DNA of 64,000 nt from Terriglobia bacterium (GCA_020073375.1 JAIQFG010000014.1:1-64000), one strand, 5' to 3'; counted from the stretch's first letter, positions 1 to 9,449 are shown. Numbers and translations are program-made. The notes: generated from the letters alone by a model not told the origin.

Positions 1-90
1 GAGGACTACGCCCGCCGCAAGGGTCAGGACCTTCGCACGGCCGAACGCTGGCTCAGCCCGAATCTGAACTACGATCCCGACGCGACGTAA
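1..90 (+). CDS. metH: C-terminal end of cobalamin-dependent methionine synthase (partial)
   Basis: Frame 1 is open from the first base and stops at TAA (88-90), leaving 29 residues. The tail has the pattern DYARRKGQ...AERWLSPNLNYDPD, which matches the conserved extreme C-terminus of MetH, after the S-adenosylmethionine-binding activation domain. MetH transfers the methyl group of methyltetrahydrofolate to homocysteine via methylcobalamin in the cytoplasm. The call rests on this short motif only. A B12-dependent enzyme fits the B12 uptake genes 14 kb downstream. Confidence 0.6.
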   Translation, partial: EDYARRKGQDLRTAERWLSPNLNYDPDAT

Positions 91-135
91 TTTCGGCTGG
101 TTTCGCCTGCCGTTCCGCAATTTCAGCGGCAATAT

Positions 136-172
136 AAAAAAAGCCGGTGCGGTTAGATAAACCCGCACCGGC
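136..172 (-). terminator. Rho-independent terminator of the porin gene
   Basis: On the minus strand a perfect 10-base-pair GC-rich stem (arms 163-172 and 143-152) is followed by seven consecutive T residues (complement of 136-142). It lies 36 bases after the porin stop codon. No T-run follows the stem on the plus strand, so it is not a clear terminator for metH. Confidence 0.85.
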
Positions 173-207
173 CGTATCGAGAGGCTGCGCCCCTGCTGTG
201 TCTGTGA

Positions 208-1953
208 CTATTTTCCCAGCGTGGGAGCCGATCCCGGCAGCGTATAGCGCAGGTTGAGGAACACCATGTTCAGGTGCGCCACCTTGTCGGATCCCGCCGG
301 AACAACCCATGGATTGCGATGCACGAACGAATACTGCCCCATGAAGTTCAGGGCCCCGTATTTTCCGTCTCTCCAGAGAGTCTGGTTGAAGCCCACGGTT
401 TCTTCCTGAATCGAGCGGTTCTGGTTCAGGCCGGCCGCCGCTCCGTTGTAGCCGTAGCCGATGGGCGTGGTGCCGTTCGCGTCGAACGTCGCGTTTTTCT
501 GCACGTAGATGCCGCCGTAATACGCATACACCATCGTGTTCTTGTGTGTGTACTCGAAACCGGAAACGTCCGAACCGGTCTTGATCGGAGAAATCGCGCC
601 GTTGGATCGCACGATCAGGTCTGGCACCTGCCCGAAGATGTACCGGCCGCCGCCATCGCTCCAGAAATTGTTGGTCAGGACGCGGAAACCCTTGAACAGT
701 TCGGCGTTCAAGTTGATGAAGACGCCGCCGCCGGTGCTGGAGAAGGTTGTGTTGGTGCTCGCAACCCAATCCTTGAACTGGCGTTCCACGCCTCCCACCT
801 CAAAGTGGAATTTGCTGGAGGGATCGACCGCAAGCTTCACGATGACGTCAGGGGCGACGTTCGGCGTGCCGAGGGTTGTGGTGTTGTCGTTGAATTGCGT
901 GGCATTCAGGCCGCCGAGCGCGGCCGGGTAGGTGATCGTCCCGCCGCCTGCCGATTTCCCGACGTACTGCTCGGGGCTGTCCAGAGCCACGGCAAAGGCT
1001 ACTTTGCTCGAAGGGTGGTAGACGAAGCGGAGTTCCGGGATACGCCCCCAAACCAAGCCCGCCTGGTAGTTCACGTCGATATCCTGTGAAAAGAAGAGGT
1101 TCCCAGGCAAGGGGGAGATGCCGCTGCGGCCAGGAGTGATCAGGCTCCAGGTTTGGCCGCCAAGTAATTCCCACTTGTCTTTTGCCACGTCCACCCAGTA
1201 GAGGCGTGAGCGCAGCGTGTTGCTGTTGCTGCTCACGGACACGTTTCCGGGATTGTTGCCCAGATAGTCGGACTCCATGTAGCCGATCACATGCGCGCCC
1301 TTGACCATCGCGTCGAAGCGAAAGCCGATGCGGGAGTTCTGCATGCTTTCACGGAATTCGTTCAGATGATTCTGGAAGGCCGTGGCGCCGTTGGGAATGC
1401 CCGCGAAGTTGGTGCCGATACCGCTTCCGCGATCGTGGTTGCTCCACACGCCGGTGAAATCCATGAACCCTACCGGGGTGAGGTAAGCGCTGCCGATACG
1501 GAGTTGGAGCGGTGAAACGTCGTCCTTGCCGGCCTGCGCAGCGGGGCTGGCTGCTGAAGCCGCGCTTACGCTCATTGCCGGGGTGATTGCCGCGGCCGAT
1601 GCCACCGGTTCCGCGGAAGCTGAGGGGGAGGAGGCAACCGGGGCAGTCACCAATTCCGAAGACCTTCCGCCAAGCTTTTCCTCCAGCGCTTCCATCTTCA
1701 ACTGTTGCGCTTTCAGTGCCGCGCGTTGCGCTTCCAACTCGGCCCTTTGTTCTTCGACCAGGCTGCGAAGGTCCTGTACCTCGCTCTCAATCAGCGAACC
1801 CTCCGCCTTCACCGCCACCGGTTTGTCCGGCGCGGCTGCGGCGCTGGTAACTGCCGCGGGCGTCTCTTCCTTGCCGGCCTCCCCGGCGTTTTTTGCCAGC
1901 AACGGCGACGCCGCAAGACCCATGCTCAACAACACTGTTGCGAATACTCGCAT
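208..1953 (-). CDS. DcaP-like trimeric outer-membrane porin
   Basis: This is a predicted 581-residue outer-membrane channel. The start at 1953 is chosen because GGAGGGAAGGA lies just upstream and a signal peptide (MRVFATVLLSMGLAASPLLA) follows; the frame stays open upstream but without signal or ribosome site. After the signal come an Ala/Pro-rich stretch, a coiled coil at about 55-95 (heptads rich in E, Q, A, L), and a long beta-rich domain with GQTWSLITP and DSPEQY. A coiled coil before a porin barrel is the DcaP arrangement; such proteins admit small organic acids or peptides. The substrate here is not known. The gene is monocistronic, with its own terminator. Confidence 0.7.
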   Translation of the reverse strand: MRVFATVLLSMGLAASPLLAKNAGEAGKEETPAAVTSAAAAPDKPVAVKAEGSLIESEVQDLRSLVEEQRAELEAQRAALKAQQLKMEALEEKLGGRSSELVTAPVASSPSASAEPVASAAAITPAMSVSAASAASPAAQAGKDDVSPLQLRIGSAYLTPVGFMDFTGVWSNHDRGSGIGTNFAGIPNGATAFQNHLNEFRESMQNSRIGFRFDAMVKGAHVIGYMESDYLGNNPGNVSVSSNSNTLRSRLYWVDVAKDKWELLGGQTWSLITPGRSGISPLPGNLFFSQDIDVNYQAGLVWGRIPELRFVYHPSSKVAFAVALDSPEQYVGKSAGGGTITYPAALGGLNATQFNDNTTTLGTPNVAPDVIVKLAVDPSSKFHFEVGGVERQFKDWVASTNTTFSSTGGGVFINLNAELFKGFRVLTNNFWSDGGGRYIFGQVPDLIVRSNGAISPIKTGSDVSGFEYTHKNTMVYAYYGGIYVQKNATFDANGTTPIGYGYNGAAAGLNQNRSIQEETVGFNQTLWRDGKYGALNFMGQYSFVHRNPWVVPAGSDKVAHLNMVFLNLRYTLPGSAPTLGK

Positions 1954-2720
1954 TCCTTCCCTCCTCACCAAGTTTTGAGACTCCACTCTGATTCGTCCTC
2001 TAGATTCCATATGAAATAGACCGATCGCTTCTTCCGACCCAGCCACTAGTTTCTCCGCTGGAAATGCTTTGTACCCAACGGGTGCAACCCCATTTCCCGT
2101 TGCCTGCGCCCCACCTGCTAAGGCTGGCAAGACTCGAGAAGAAAGACCCCAGCCCATCTTGGGAATTGCCTCCTGCGCTTCTCTGGGTTTGGTGACACTA
2201 TCGGCGGCTGCTTAACAGGCCGTGAGAGGAATGTTAATTCTATGTTACAAGAGCTAAAATACTTTCATGTTACACATACTAAAAAACTTACCTGTATAGG
2301 TCGGATCCGGACCCGCATTCCACATGGATGGATCGCCCGAGAAAAAAAGACTTGGAGGATTTGTCTTACTCGCATCTCTGCTGGTTTTCCCTGCCCGATT
2401 TTTCATCGGTTTCCGGGTCGCGGAAGGACCGGGCGGTGCACCCCGGCGAGTTTGTCCGGCTGGCGAAAGGTGAGGCATCGCGCACGTTCAAGAACAGCAC
2501 AAAGAGCGAGGGGCGAATAGTTGTATTCCAAATGACGCTGGCCGATCCGAACTGCAAGCAACTTGAAGCCCCGATATTCGAGGCGCCGGCGCCACAATGA
2601 ACGACATGTAAGTCGCCACGAAACATGCGCCGATCATGAAATCTTGGTGGAAATCCAAGGCAAGAGGTCACGCATCTCAATTTCTTGTAGCCAATCTTGA
2701 TAGCGTTCTAGGAGGGTAAG
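1954..2720. other. Gene-poor interval with a possible cupin-like remnant
   Basis: No gene is convincing here. Bases 2225-2300 are AT-rich and carry ATGTTA three times (2231, 2242, 2267). An open frame at 2328-2600 (plus) encodes VHPGEFVRLAKGEASRTFKN, which resembles the end of a small cupin-like beta-sandwich, but it has no ribosome-binding site and a non-homologous-looking N-terminus. It is best read as a decayed fragment. Confidence 0.35.
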
Positions 2721-3101
2721 ATGCGATTCGCCAGGATCGTTTTTCTGGTCGCGGGGATTTACGGCGTTCTGGTGCTCACGCCGATGTATTTTCTGGAAAA
2801 TACGATCGGGCAACAAACCCCGCCGGCGATTACGCACCCGGAGTATTTCTACGGCTTCATTGGAGTTGGTCTGGCCTGGCAATTTCTGTTTCTCTTGCTG
2901 TCCACCGATCCTCTGAAATATCGCGCCATGATCCTGCCGTCGATCGTGGAGAAGATCACTTTCGGGATCGCGGTGCTGATACTTTTGCGGCAGGGGCGTG
3001 TCGCGATGTCCACGCTCGGTTTCGGCTCAATCGACTGGATTCTGGCCATTCTTTTCAGCGTCGCGTATTTCAAGACAAAACCGGAGAACGCGGGAGCTTA
3101 A
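2721..3101 (+). CDS. Small integral membrane protein, unknown function
   Basis: 126 residues with four hydrophobic segments at about 4-24, 45-62, 70-90 and 100-117, so most of the protein sits in the inner membrane. The start is well supported: GGAGG lies 5 bases before ATG. No catalytic motif is visible. It stands alone between a gene-poor region and the convergent rhomboid gene. I do not recognise a named family. Confidence 0.7.
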   Translation: MRFARIVFLVAGIYGVLVLTPMYFLENTIGQQTPPAITHPEYFYGFIGVGLAWQFLFLLLSTDPLKYRAMILPSIVEKITFGIAVLILLRQGRVAMSTLGFGSIDWILAILFSVAYFKTKPENAGA

Positions 3102-3186
3102 TTTCCGCAATCGGTGAAGCGTTTTGGTTGCAGGCCTTCCCGGAATGAATATGGGTTGCCGTCATGGTAGCGCCTGTAGCAAATCG

Positions 3187-4686
3187 TCAGGAAATAGGCG
3201 CGGCGTGCGCATCCAGGGCTTTGTTGGATTCCGCGATGCCGCGATCGATGGTCGGCTGCCAATCGGCGTGTGGCACCGGGGAGGCCTGCGCCGCTTGATA
3301 GCACCGCAGCGCATCGGCGGGCCGGTTCAGGCGCTTCAAATACATGCGCCCGGCGGCGATCTGCGCGAGCAGTCCCTGTTTTTCCGCGGGATACGCCAGC
3401 GCCAGGGCGTTGTACTCCCCGGCGGCGCGGTCCACGTCCGGCTGCGTTTCCAGTTGCCGGCAAAGATCGAGCCACAGCGGCGCACTCAATTTTTCGCCGC
3501 CCGCATTTTTGAAATCCTGAAAGGTCAGCAGTGCGGCTTCGGCGTCGTTGGCCTTCAGTTCCAGCCCCACGATTTTTTCCAGCGCGACGCGCTGCGCCGC
3601 CGAATCGTTTTTCTTCCAATATACATTTTGCAACATACGGTAGGCGTCGATCGAGTCCGGTTTTTCCTGCAACAGTTTCTTGAGGTTGGAGGCTGCGGCG
3701 TCGAGCTGTCCCGATTCCAGCTGCTGATTGGCTTCGTCCAGCAGCGGATGGCTGACCCAGGCGATTTTGTCCTGAATTCCCTGTTCTGCCATCTGCTCAA
3801 GGCCGGATTTTTGCACCGCGAGGGCGATTCCCGCGCCAAATACGAATCCGCCGATATGCGCCCAGTGCGCCACGCCCGAGACTTGTCCGAATACCGTTCC
3901 GTAAAAGATTTCCATCACCAACCACAGCGGCAGCAGCCAGTACGCCGCCATCTTGAAACGGTAAAAGCGGTACATCAGCAGCCAGCCCATTTCGATTTTC
4001 GTGGTCGGAAAGCGCACCAGGAACGCGCCCATGAGTCCCGCGATCGCTCCCGAAGCGCCGATGGTCGGCGTGAGGCTCCCGGAGTTGGCCATTGCGTGCA
4101 CTTGCAGCGCCAGGATTCCGGCAACCATGTAGAACGCGGGATAGATCATCCGGCCCCAGGTGTCTTCCAGAACCGCTCCGGCAAGCCACAGAAACCACAT
4201 GTTGCCGATCAAGTGCAGCCAGCCGCCGTGCAGGAAATTGGCGGTGATCAGGCTGAGTGCAGTTTGATGCGCGGGAATGAACGCGTACTTGTCGATCAGG
4301 GAAGCCTGGGATAATTCCTCGTACCGCTTGGCGAGCGCGTCCATTTCATCCTGCATTTCCTCGGGGTGCTCGTCCGCGTCCATGCGAATCCGGGCGTCCC
4401 AGGCGTCCTGGACGTCGCGGCTTGGATTGGTTGCTTGTTTCCAGATCTTCGGGTTTTTCGTTTGAATCGTGTTGATGAAATCCGCCGCTTTGCCCTCCAC
4501 CTTCAGGTCCGGATGCGCCGCCGCGAGCAGGATCAGGTGCAGGCGTGTCTCGCCCAGTTCCGGCGCCTCGCGGTCCATGGCCCAGTGAGTCCCCAGGAAG
4601 ATCACGACGTTGAGCGCAATGATGCCGACGGTAATCACCGGCCAGCGGCGCCCCTGCATATTTTCGTGGCGAAGCGGGATCAACAT
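3187..4686 (-). CDS. Rhomboid-family intramembrane serine protease with TPR tail
   Basis: 499 residues. The start at 4686 is preceded by GGAGG; the frame extends 28 residues further upstream without a site. The first membrane helix is at about 17-33. After a soluble insert (45-135) comes the rhomboid core: HGGWLHLIGNMWF (153-165), the catalytic serine in GASG (S212) and the catalytic histidine in AHIGG (H277). Rhomboids cut transmembrane segments of substrates inside the bilayer. Residues from about 310 onward are helical with TPR-like periodicity (ANQQLESGQLDAAASNLKKL), presumably a protein-docking domain. The roughly 90-residue insert between helices 1 and 2 is unusual. The substrate is unknown. 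Confidence 0.85.
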   Translation of the reverse strand: MLIPLRHENMQGRRWPVITVGIIALNVVIFLGTHWAMDREAPELGETRLHLILLAAAHPDLKVEGKAADFINTIQTKNPKIWKQATNPSRDVQDAWDARIRMDADEHPEEMQDEMDALAKRYEELSQASLIDKYAFIPAHQTALSLITANFLHGGWLHLIGNMWFLWLAGAVLEDTWGRMIYPAFYMVAGILALQVHAMANSGSLTPTIGASGAIAGLMGAFLVRFPTTKIEMGWLLMYRFYRFKMAAYWLLPLWLVMEIFYGTVFGQVSGVAHWAHIGGFVFGAGIALAVQKSGLEQMAEQGIQDKIAWVSHPLLDEANQQLESGQLDAAASNLKKLLQEKPDSIDAYRMLQNVYWKKNDSAAQRVALEKIVGLELKANDAEAALLTFQDFKNAGGEKLSAPLWLDLCRQLETQPDVDRAAGEYNALALAYPAEKQGLLAQIAAGRMYLKRLNRPADALRCYQAAQASPVPHADWQPTIDRGIAESNKALDAHAAPIS

Positions 4687-5011
4687 GGAAGAGCCTCCCT
4701 CAGAGGCCGAAAATCGTGGCGGTTTCGGTTGGTATTCCTCGGACCAGTGTAGGGGTGCCCGCGATGGCAAACTCGAACAAATTATGGCGCGAATGGGAAT
4801 CAGTTACAGCTTACGGTTTGGGCACGAAATCCAGGGCAGAACGGGGTAGCGGGGTTGGTCTGGCGCGTACTCCTAACTATAGCAAAAGAATGCGGTTATT
4901 CTGACTTTGGACGGGAATTCATGGGATCGCCGGCCAGTTTTTGTAGAGGCCGTTCCGGCTCGCGCTTTCCGGGACGGAAAGGGCAGCTTTTCGCGCTACC
5001 GCTAACGCTCC
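4687..5011. other. Intergenic interval with no feature seen
   Basis: This holds the upstream region of the minus-strand rhomboid gene and the 3' end region of the next gene. I see no open frame with a ribosome site, no strong hairpin and no repeat family seen elsewhere in the window. Confidence 0.5.
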
Positions 5012-6214
5012 TTAAGCGTTCAAATAATGCCTCGAAATCTCCTCCAGCGTCTTCGCTCCCGCGAGGCGCATGGTGAATTCAAGCTCCCCCTTCAGGTGCT
5101 CGTGGACCGTCTGCACGCCCATCCAGCCGCCCAGCGCTAGCCCGAACATGACCGGCCGTGCGATGGCCACGGCATTGGCGCCCAGCGCGAGCGCCTTGAA
5201 AACGTCCTGCCCGCGGCGAATGCCGCCGTCGATGATGATGGTGAGTCGCCCGCCCACCGCATCCACGATTCGAGGCAGGACGGTGATCGAGGCCGGGGTG
5301 TCGTCGAGGTTGCGCCCGCCGTGATTCGAAACCTGGATCCCGGCGCAGCCGTGATCGACGGCCATCACGGCAAGTTCGGGCGACAATACGCCTTTCAGGA
5401 TTACCGGCAGCCCTGTTGTTTTCTGGATGAATGCGACGTCCTCCCAACCCAAATCCGGTTTGAACGGGCGCGTGCCCCGGGCGCGAGGCTCGGGAAAATT
5501 TCCCTGCGGCAGCGGGTTCACAAAATGGTTTCGCCGGTCGGTCTCGCGGTTGCCGTTGCTGACGCCGTCGATGGTGAGAACGATTGCCAGATAGCCGGCC
5601 GCCTTGGCGCGCTGCAATAATTCCCGTGCGACGCCCGGGTCGTCGGGAAAGTAGATCTGAAACCACTTCGGGCCGGGGCTGGCCTTGGCAATCTGTTCCA
5701 TGGTCAGCGTGGATTGCGAGGGCACCTCTATCAGCGTGCCCGCGGCATCGGTGCCCTTGGCCGTGCCCGCTTCGGCCGTGACGTGCGCCATGCCGTGCCC
5801 GCCCATGACGCTGGTGATGATGGGCATGGCGATTTTCGAGCCCAGCAGCGTCGTGCTCATCTCGGCGTCCTTGTAGCCGCTGAGGTAGCGGGGCACGATC
5901 GTGAGCCGCTTGTACGCCGCTTCGTTCTCGCGCCGGGTCCATTCGTCGCCCGCGGCGCTGGAGATGTAGCCGAACCCGCCCGTGGGGATTATTTTTTGCG
6001 CCAGGCCCTCCAGTTCGCGCAAATTGATGATGTCGATTTTCTTGATTTCCGTGGGCGCATCGTAGCCGGCGACGGAAACCGTGGGAGAGGGCATCTGCGC
6101 AGCCGCGGCTTCAGCGGCGGCCGCAGGCGCAGGTTGGCCAAGCAAAGGCGCGGCCGCGCCCAGCGTCGCGGCGGCAGCGGTGGCTGTCAAGAAATCCCGG
6201 CGCTTCTGATCCAT
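5012..6214 (-). CDS. Tat-exported FMN-dependent alpha-hydroxy-acid oxidase/dehydrogenase
   Basis: 400 residues. The start at 6214 has GAGGAGGAG 3 bases upstream and gives a Tat-type signal (KRRDFLTA then an Ala-rich core). The mature part is the TIM barrel of the FMN alpha-hydroxy-acid oxidase family (lactate, glycolate and mandelate enzymes): active-site lysine in ILKG (K274), catalytic histidine and substrate arginine in SNHGGR (H298, R301), and the FMN phosphate region DGGIRRG...ALGANAVAIARP. These enzymes oxidise 2-hydroxy acids to 2-oxo acids. Export as a folded, flavin-loaded protein is implied by the twin arginine. The exact substrate cannot be told. Its neighbour is also an exported oxidoreductase. 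Confidence 0.85.
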   Translation of the reverse strand: MDQKRRDFLTATAAAATLGAAAPLLGQPAPAAAAEAAAAQMPSPTVSVAGYDAPTEIKKIDIINLRELEGLAQKIIPTGGFGYISSAAGDEWTRRENEAAYKRLTIVPRYLSGYKDAEMSTTLLGSKIAMPIITSVMGGHGMAHVTAEAGTAKGTDAAGTLIEVPSQSTLTMEQIAKASPGPKWFQIYFPDDPGVARELLQRAKAAGYLAIVLTIDGVSNGNRETDRRNHFVNPLPQGNFPEPRARGTRPFKPDLGWEDVAFIQKTTGLPVILKGVLSPELAVMAVDHGCAGIQVSNHGGRNLDDTPASITVLPRIVDAVGGRLTIIIDGGIRRGQDVFKALALGANAVAIARPVMFGLALGGWMGVQTVHEHLKGELEFTMRLAGAKTLEEISRHYLNA

Positions 6215-6325
6215 AAACTCCTCCTCATGCTTCCTGTGTGAACTCTGTGCCCTCGGTGTTCTCTGTGTTAAGCCTTGGACTTTTTTTCCGCCGAAGCCAA
6301 ACACAGCCCGCGCAGAACAATGATG

Positions 6326-8131
6326 CTAGTGCGCCGCCATCGCGCTCGAAGCCGGCGGAGGCGTCACCACCGCCGTCATCTTGCGGATCATGCCATCGCT
6401 CTTACTCATGATGTAAATCTCGCCGTCGCCGCCCATCGAAAGCCGCACGTCGGCGCGGCCTCCGCCGTAAGGAACGCCGTAGGGATCGACGCTTCCCTGC
6501 AGAAAGGCCTTGCCGCGCCAGCCGCCCGTGGCGGTCGCCGCTCCCGGGAGCACGCCTTGCGGAGAATCCGGATTCGCAACGCCGTCCTTGTGCGCGAAGG
6601 TCTCGGCCACGATGTCATACATCCGGCGCTGCACCGGGTTCTGCGCCGCTTGATCGTACGGGCTCTTGTACATCACCTGAATTTCGTGGATGGGCGCCTG
6701 CTTGCCGCGCAAGCTGTGCGAGGCGATCATTTCGTTCAAGTCGGCATAAAAAATCCGGCCCGTGGTCAGGTCCGTAAAAATATATTTTCCCGCCATCCGC
6801 GGCATCAGTTTGCCGCGATACACGAAGCCGCTTCCGATGGCATCGCCTTCCACGTGGCTGTAGGTTGCCACGGGATAGATCGGCGCGACCGGCTTTTCCA
6901 TACCATCCACCGTGAGCAGATCCGTTTCCGGAAAGGGTATCTGCGGATGCACCTGCGTGCCGGTTTTGCCGCTGCTGGTGACGATCATCAATTCATTTCC
7001 TTCGCGTTCGCCGTAGCCGTAATTTCCGCCCTTGGTGACGATGTTTATTTCCTCCCACGAGTGCAGCCCGATATCGTTCACCAGCAGCAGGTTGCTCGCC
7101 GCGTCCCAATCCATGCGGTGCGGATTGCGGAATCCGAAAGCAAAAATTTCGGGCCGCGCTCCCGCGACGGAAAGAAACGGATTGGGGTCCGGCCCGGTGC
7201 TGGGAATGCGGTACCTGCCGTTCTCGCCGAGCTTGTCCTTGGGTCGCAGCGCCAGGTTCGGAGTGATCCGGATGATCTTGCCCGGCAGCGCATTCAGCGA
7301 CTGCGGAATCACATGAATTGCGCCGGGAGTTTCTCCCGATCCGCCATCGCCCAGGGAGACGTACAGGTTCTCGTAATCCGGACTGCCGGGTTTTGCCAGG
7401 GGATTGAACACAACGTCGTCCATGGGGTGAATCAGCGTGCTGAATCCCACGCGCAGGATTTCCCGCGCCGTCCCCTCGAACGTGGAATTTTTTATGTTCG
7501 TGTCGGTCCATTCCACCAGCACCGATTCATTCAAATAGTCGCCCACCGGGGGCTTCGTAACCGCGGTCGGCGCGTATCCATCCAGATTCAGGCCCGGAGT
7601 ATGCGCATTGGTCGGCATGACCGCGCCGGGCTTGGACGGGTCTTCTGAGTGCACGGTATAGAATTTCCCGTTTTTGGCGTAATTGGGATCGAAGGCGATC
7701 GCCTGGATTCCCGTGGTCAGGCGGTCAGTGCTGTACCGGGGAAAAATGTCCACCAAAGTAATGTACGGCGTGAATTTCTTGGTTGCTTTGTCCAGAATGT
7801 AGAGATTGCCATTCATGTCCGCGACAAAAAACCGCGCGGACGCCAGCGGGACGTCCGCCGGTTCCGAGCGCATGGAAACGATGCGCGCCAACTGCGCGTG
7901 ATAATCGATCGGAGGCGGATAAGGCTGGCCCATGAGCTGGCTGGACAGGGGCGGCGTTGCATAGTCCTCGATCAGAATCGCGGTCCCGTCTTTTCTGACT
8001 TCCGATTCGGCAGGGTATTGCAGGGGATACTGCGCCCAAACCGCGGGCAGGGCGAGCAGCAGCCCGCCAGCAAAAATAAGTCCGAAATAAAATTTGATTT
8101 GCCGCCCCATTTTCCCAGGTACGCGTGGCAT
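6326..8131 (-). CDS. Exported PQQ-dependent sugar dehydrogenase-like protein
   Basis: 601 residues. The start at 8131 follows GGGGAG at 9 bases; a signal anchor (FYFGLIFAGGLLLALPAVWA) follows. The body has the glucose/sorbosone dehydrogenase six-bladed propeller pattern: GIQAIAFDPNYA, PGKIIRITPN, FGFRNPHRMDWD, EINIVTKGGNYGYG, and SGFVYRGKLMPRMAGKYIFTD. Family members oxidise aldose sugars in the periplasm using PQQ and pass electrons to the respiratory chain. PQQ synthesis genes are not in the window. An inserted segment near 380-450 makes it longer than the roughly 450-residue soluble enzymes. The substrate is unknown. Confidence 0.75.
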   Translation of the reverse strand: MPRVPGKMGRQIKFYFGLIFAGGLLLALPAVWAQYPLQYPAESEVRKDGTAILIEDYATPPLSSQLMGQPYPPPIDYHAQLARIVSMRSEPADVPLASARFFVADMNGNLYILDKATKKFTPYITLVDIFPRYSTDRLTTGIQAIAFDPNYAKNGKFYTVHSEDPSKPGAVMPTNAHTPGLNLDGYAPTAVTKPPVGDYLNESVLVEWTDTNIKNSTFEGTAREILRVGFSTLIHPMDDVVFNPLAKPGSPDYENLYVSLGDGGSGETPGAIHVIPQSLNALPGKIIRITPNLALRPKDKLGENGRYRIPSTGPDPNPFLSVAGARPEIFAFGFRNPHRMDWDAASNLLLVNDIGLHSWEEINIVTKGGNYGYGEREGNELMIVTSSGKTGTQVHPQIPFPETDLLTVDGMEKPVAPIYPVATYSHVEGDAIGSGFVYRGKLMPRMAGKYIFTDLTTGRIFYADLNEMIASHSLRGKQAPIHEIQVMYKSPYDQAAQNPVQRRMYDIVAETFAHKDGVANPDSPQGVLPGAATATGGWRGKAFLQGSVDPYGVPYGGGRADVRLSMGGDGEIYIMSKSDGMIRKMTAVVTPPPASSAMAAH

Positions 8132-8241
8132 GGTGATGGTCTCCCCGTTCCTATTCGCAGCGCAGCCCGCACCTGACACCGAAACGCTTTTCCGTGACGG
8201 GTGGCCGGATTTCCACAATTGAAATTAGCCTGTGCGCGACG

Positions 8242-8249
8242 AGTATAAT
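8242..8249 (-). promoter_or_regulatory. Candidate -10 element for the sugar dehydrogenase gene
   Basis: The minus strand reads TATTATACT across 8242-8249, about 110 bases before the start at 8131. No good -35 hexamer lies at 16-18 bases, so the call is weak. Confidence 0.25.
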
Positions 8250-8305
8250 ACGGAAAAAGCATCGAAACGGGACCGCAAGAAAAAAGTTTGCTTGGGCGGG
8301 TTTGA

Positions 8306-8431
8306 GTAGCACAGCCACTCTTTATCCCGAGCCCCTGTGAGGGGCTGGCTGTGTGGGTTTGTATCCATTGGCCGCGCCAGCCATCCATCTTCGATCGCAA
8401 AAATCATACGGCCAGAAGTGGCTGTGCTGCC
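8306..8431. repeat. GTAG-headed palindromic element, AGCACAGCCAC family
   Basis: GTAGCACAGCCACT begins at 8306 and is answered by AGTGGCTGTGCTGCC ending at 8431 in opposite orientation. An internal hairpin (GAGCCCCTGTGAGGGGCT) lies at 8330-8347, with a second GGCTGTGTGGGTT segment after it. It sits between the divergent dehydrogenase and panB genes. Confidence 0.7.
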
Positions 8432-8482
8432 TGAATATGATTCTCGACTCCCATGCGGCTACCGTCGCAGTCAAAAGTTTAG

Positions 8483-8488
8483 TATAAT
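8483..8488 (+). promoter_or_regulatory. Candidate -10 of the panB promoter
   Basis: A consensus TATAAT lies 52 bases before the panB ATG. The region at -35 (about 8460-8465) does not match TTGACA, so an activator or a weak -35 would be needed. Confidence 0.4.
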
Positions 8489-8539
8489 CAGCAGGACTGG
8501 GCTGCATCCCGACGTCAGGGAGCGGCACCGGAGGCGGCT

Positions 8540-9427
8540 ATGAGCGTGCTTCCCTCCCTGGGCAACGGCAAGATCACCGTGCCGGGCATCCTGCAACGCA
8601 AGTCCGGCAATCACTCGCAAAATTCCACACCGCAAAAAATCACGTGTCTCACCGCATACGATTATCCTACCGCGCGCCTACTTGATGAAGCCGGCGTGGA
8701 TATTCTGCTGGTGGGCGATTCGCTGGCGATGGTCGTGCTCGGATATGAGAGCACGCTGCCCGTCACCATGGAGGAAATGCTGCACTGCACGCGGGCGGTG
8801 CGGCGCGGCACGCGCCGCGCCCTGCTGGTGGCCGACATGCCCTACGGCAGCTATCACGACGACCCCGCGCAGGCCGTGCGCAACGCCGTGCGCTTCGTGA
8901 AGGAAGCGGGCGCCGAGGCCGTGAAACTCGAGGGCGGAGAGCGCCGCCTGGATTTAATCTCGCGCCTGGTGGATGCGGAAGTTCCGGTCATGGGGCACAT
9001 CGGCCTCACGCCGCAATCGGTGAACGCCTTTGGCGGATTTCGTGTGCAGGGAAAAACGGAGGAAGCCGGAGAACGGATCCTGCGCGACGCGCGCGCGGTG
9101 GAAGCCGCGGGCGCTTTTTCCATTGTGCTGGAATCGATTCCCCGGGAGCTTGCGGCGCGCATCACGGCGGAGGTTAAGATTCCCACCATCGGCATCGGCG
9201 CGGGGCCGGATTGCGACGGCCAGGTCCTGGTGATTCACGACATGCTGGGCATGAGTTTCGGGCACCGGCCAAAATTCGCGCGGCGCTACGCCGAAGTTGG
9301 CGAACAGATTTCCCGGGCGGCGGCCGAATATTGCCGCGACGTCCAGCAGGGGACGTTTCCTTCCGACGCGGAGTCGTATCATGCGAGCGCGGAGCAGCAT
9401 GCCGCGCCGGTCGCGCGCCGCGGGTAG
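8540..9427 (+). CDS. panB: 3-methyl-2-oxobutanoate hydroxymethyltransferase
   Basis: 295 residues, the usual length for PanB. It transfers a hydroxymethyl group from methylenetetrahydrofolate to 2-oxoisovalerate, the first step to pantothenate and coenzyme A. Visible family signatures: TAYDYPTARLLDEAGVDILL, VGDSLAMVVLGYESTLPVT, AVKLEGG, MGHIGLTPQSVNAFGGF, ESIP and TIGIGAGPDCDGQVLV. The start has GGAGG 6 bases upstream. panC follows after a DinB-family gene on the same strand. Confidence 0.97.
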   Translation: MSVLPSLGNGKITVPGILQRKSGNHSQNSTPQKITCLTAYDYPTARLLDEAGVDILLVGDSLAMVVLGYESTLPVTMEEMLHCTRAVRRGTRRALLVADMPYGSYHDDPAQAVRNAVRFVKEAGAEAVKLEGGERRLDLISRLVDAEVPVMGHIGLTPQSVNAFGGFRVQGKTEEAGERILRDARAVEAAGAFSIVLESIPRELAARITAEVKIPTIGIGAGPDCDGQVLVIHDMLGMSFGHRPKFARRYAEVGEQISRAAAEYCRDVQQGTFPSDAESYHASAEQHAAPVARRG

Positions 9428-9449
9428 GGGTTGCAAAATGGTTTTAGCT

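Noticed and set aside
208-1089. Plus-strand open frames antiparallel to the porin gene
   Set aside because: They lack ribosome sites and any recognisable domain, and mirror the codon pattern of the porin; high GC produces long shadow frames.
2242-2520. 92-residue plus-strand frame in the gene-poor interval
   Set aside because: No ribosome site, low-complexity basic product, overlaps a competing frame; not supported as a gene.
3124-4314. 396-residue plus-strand frame over the rhomboid gene
   Set aside because: The minus-strand product has all rhomboid motifs; the plus frame is Arg/Gly/Gln-rich antisense translation.
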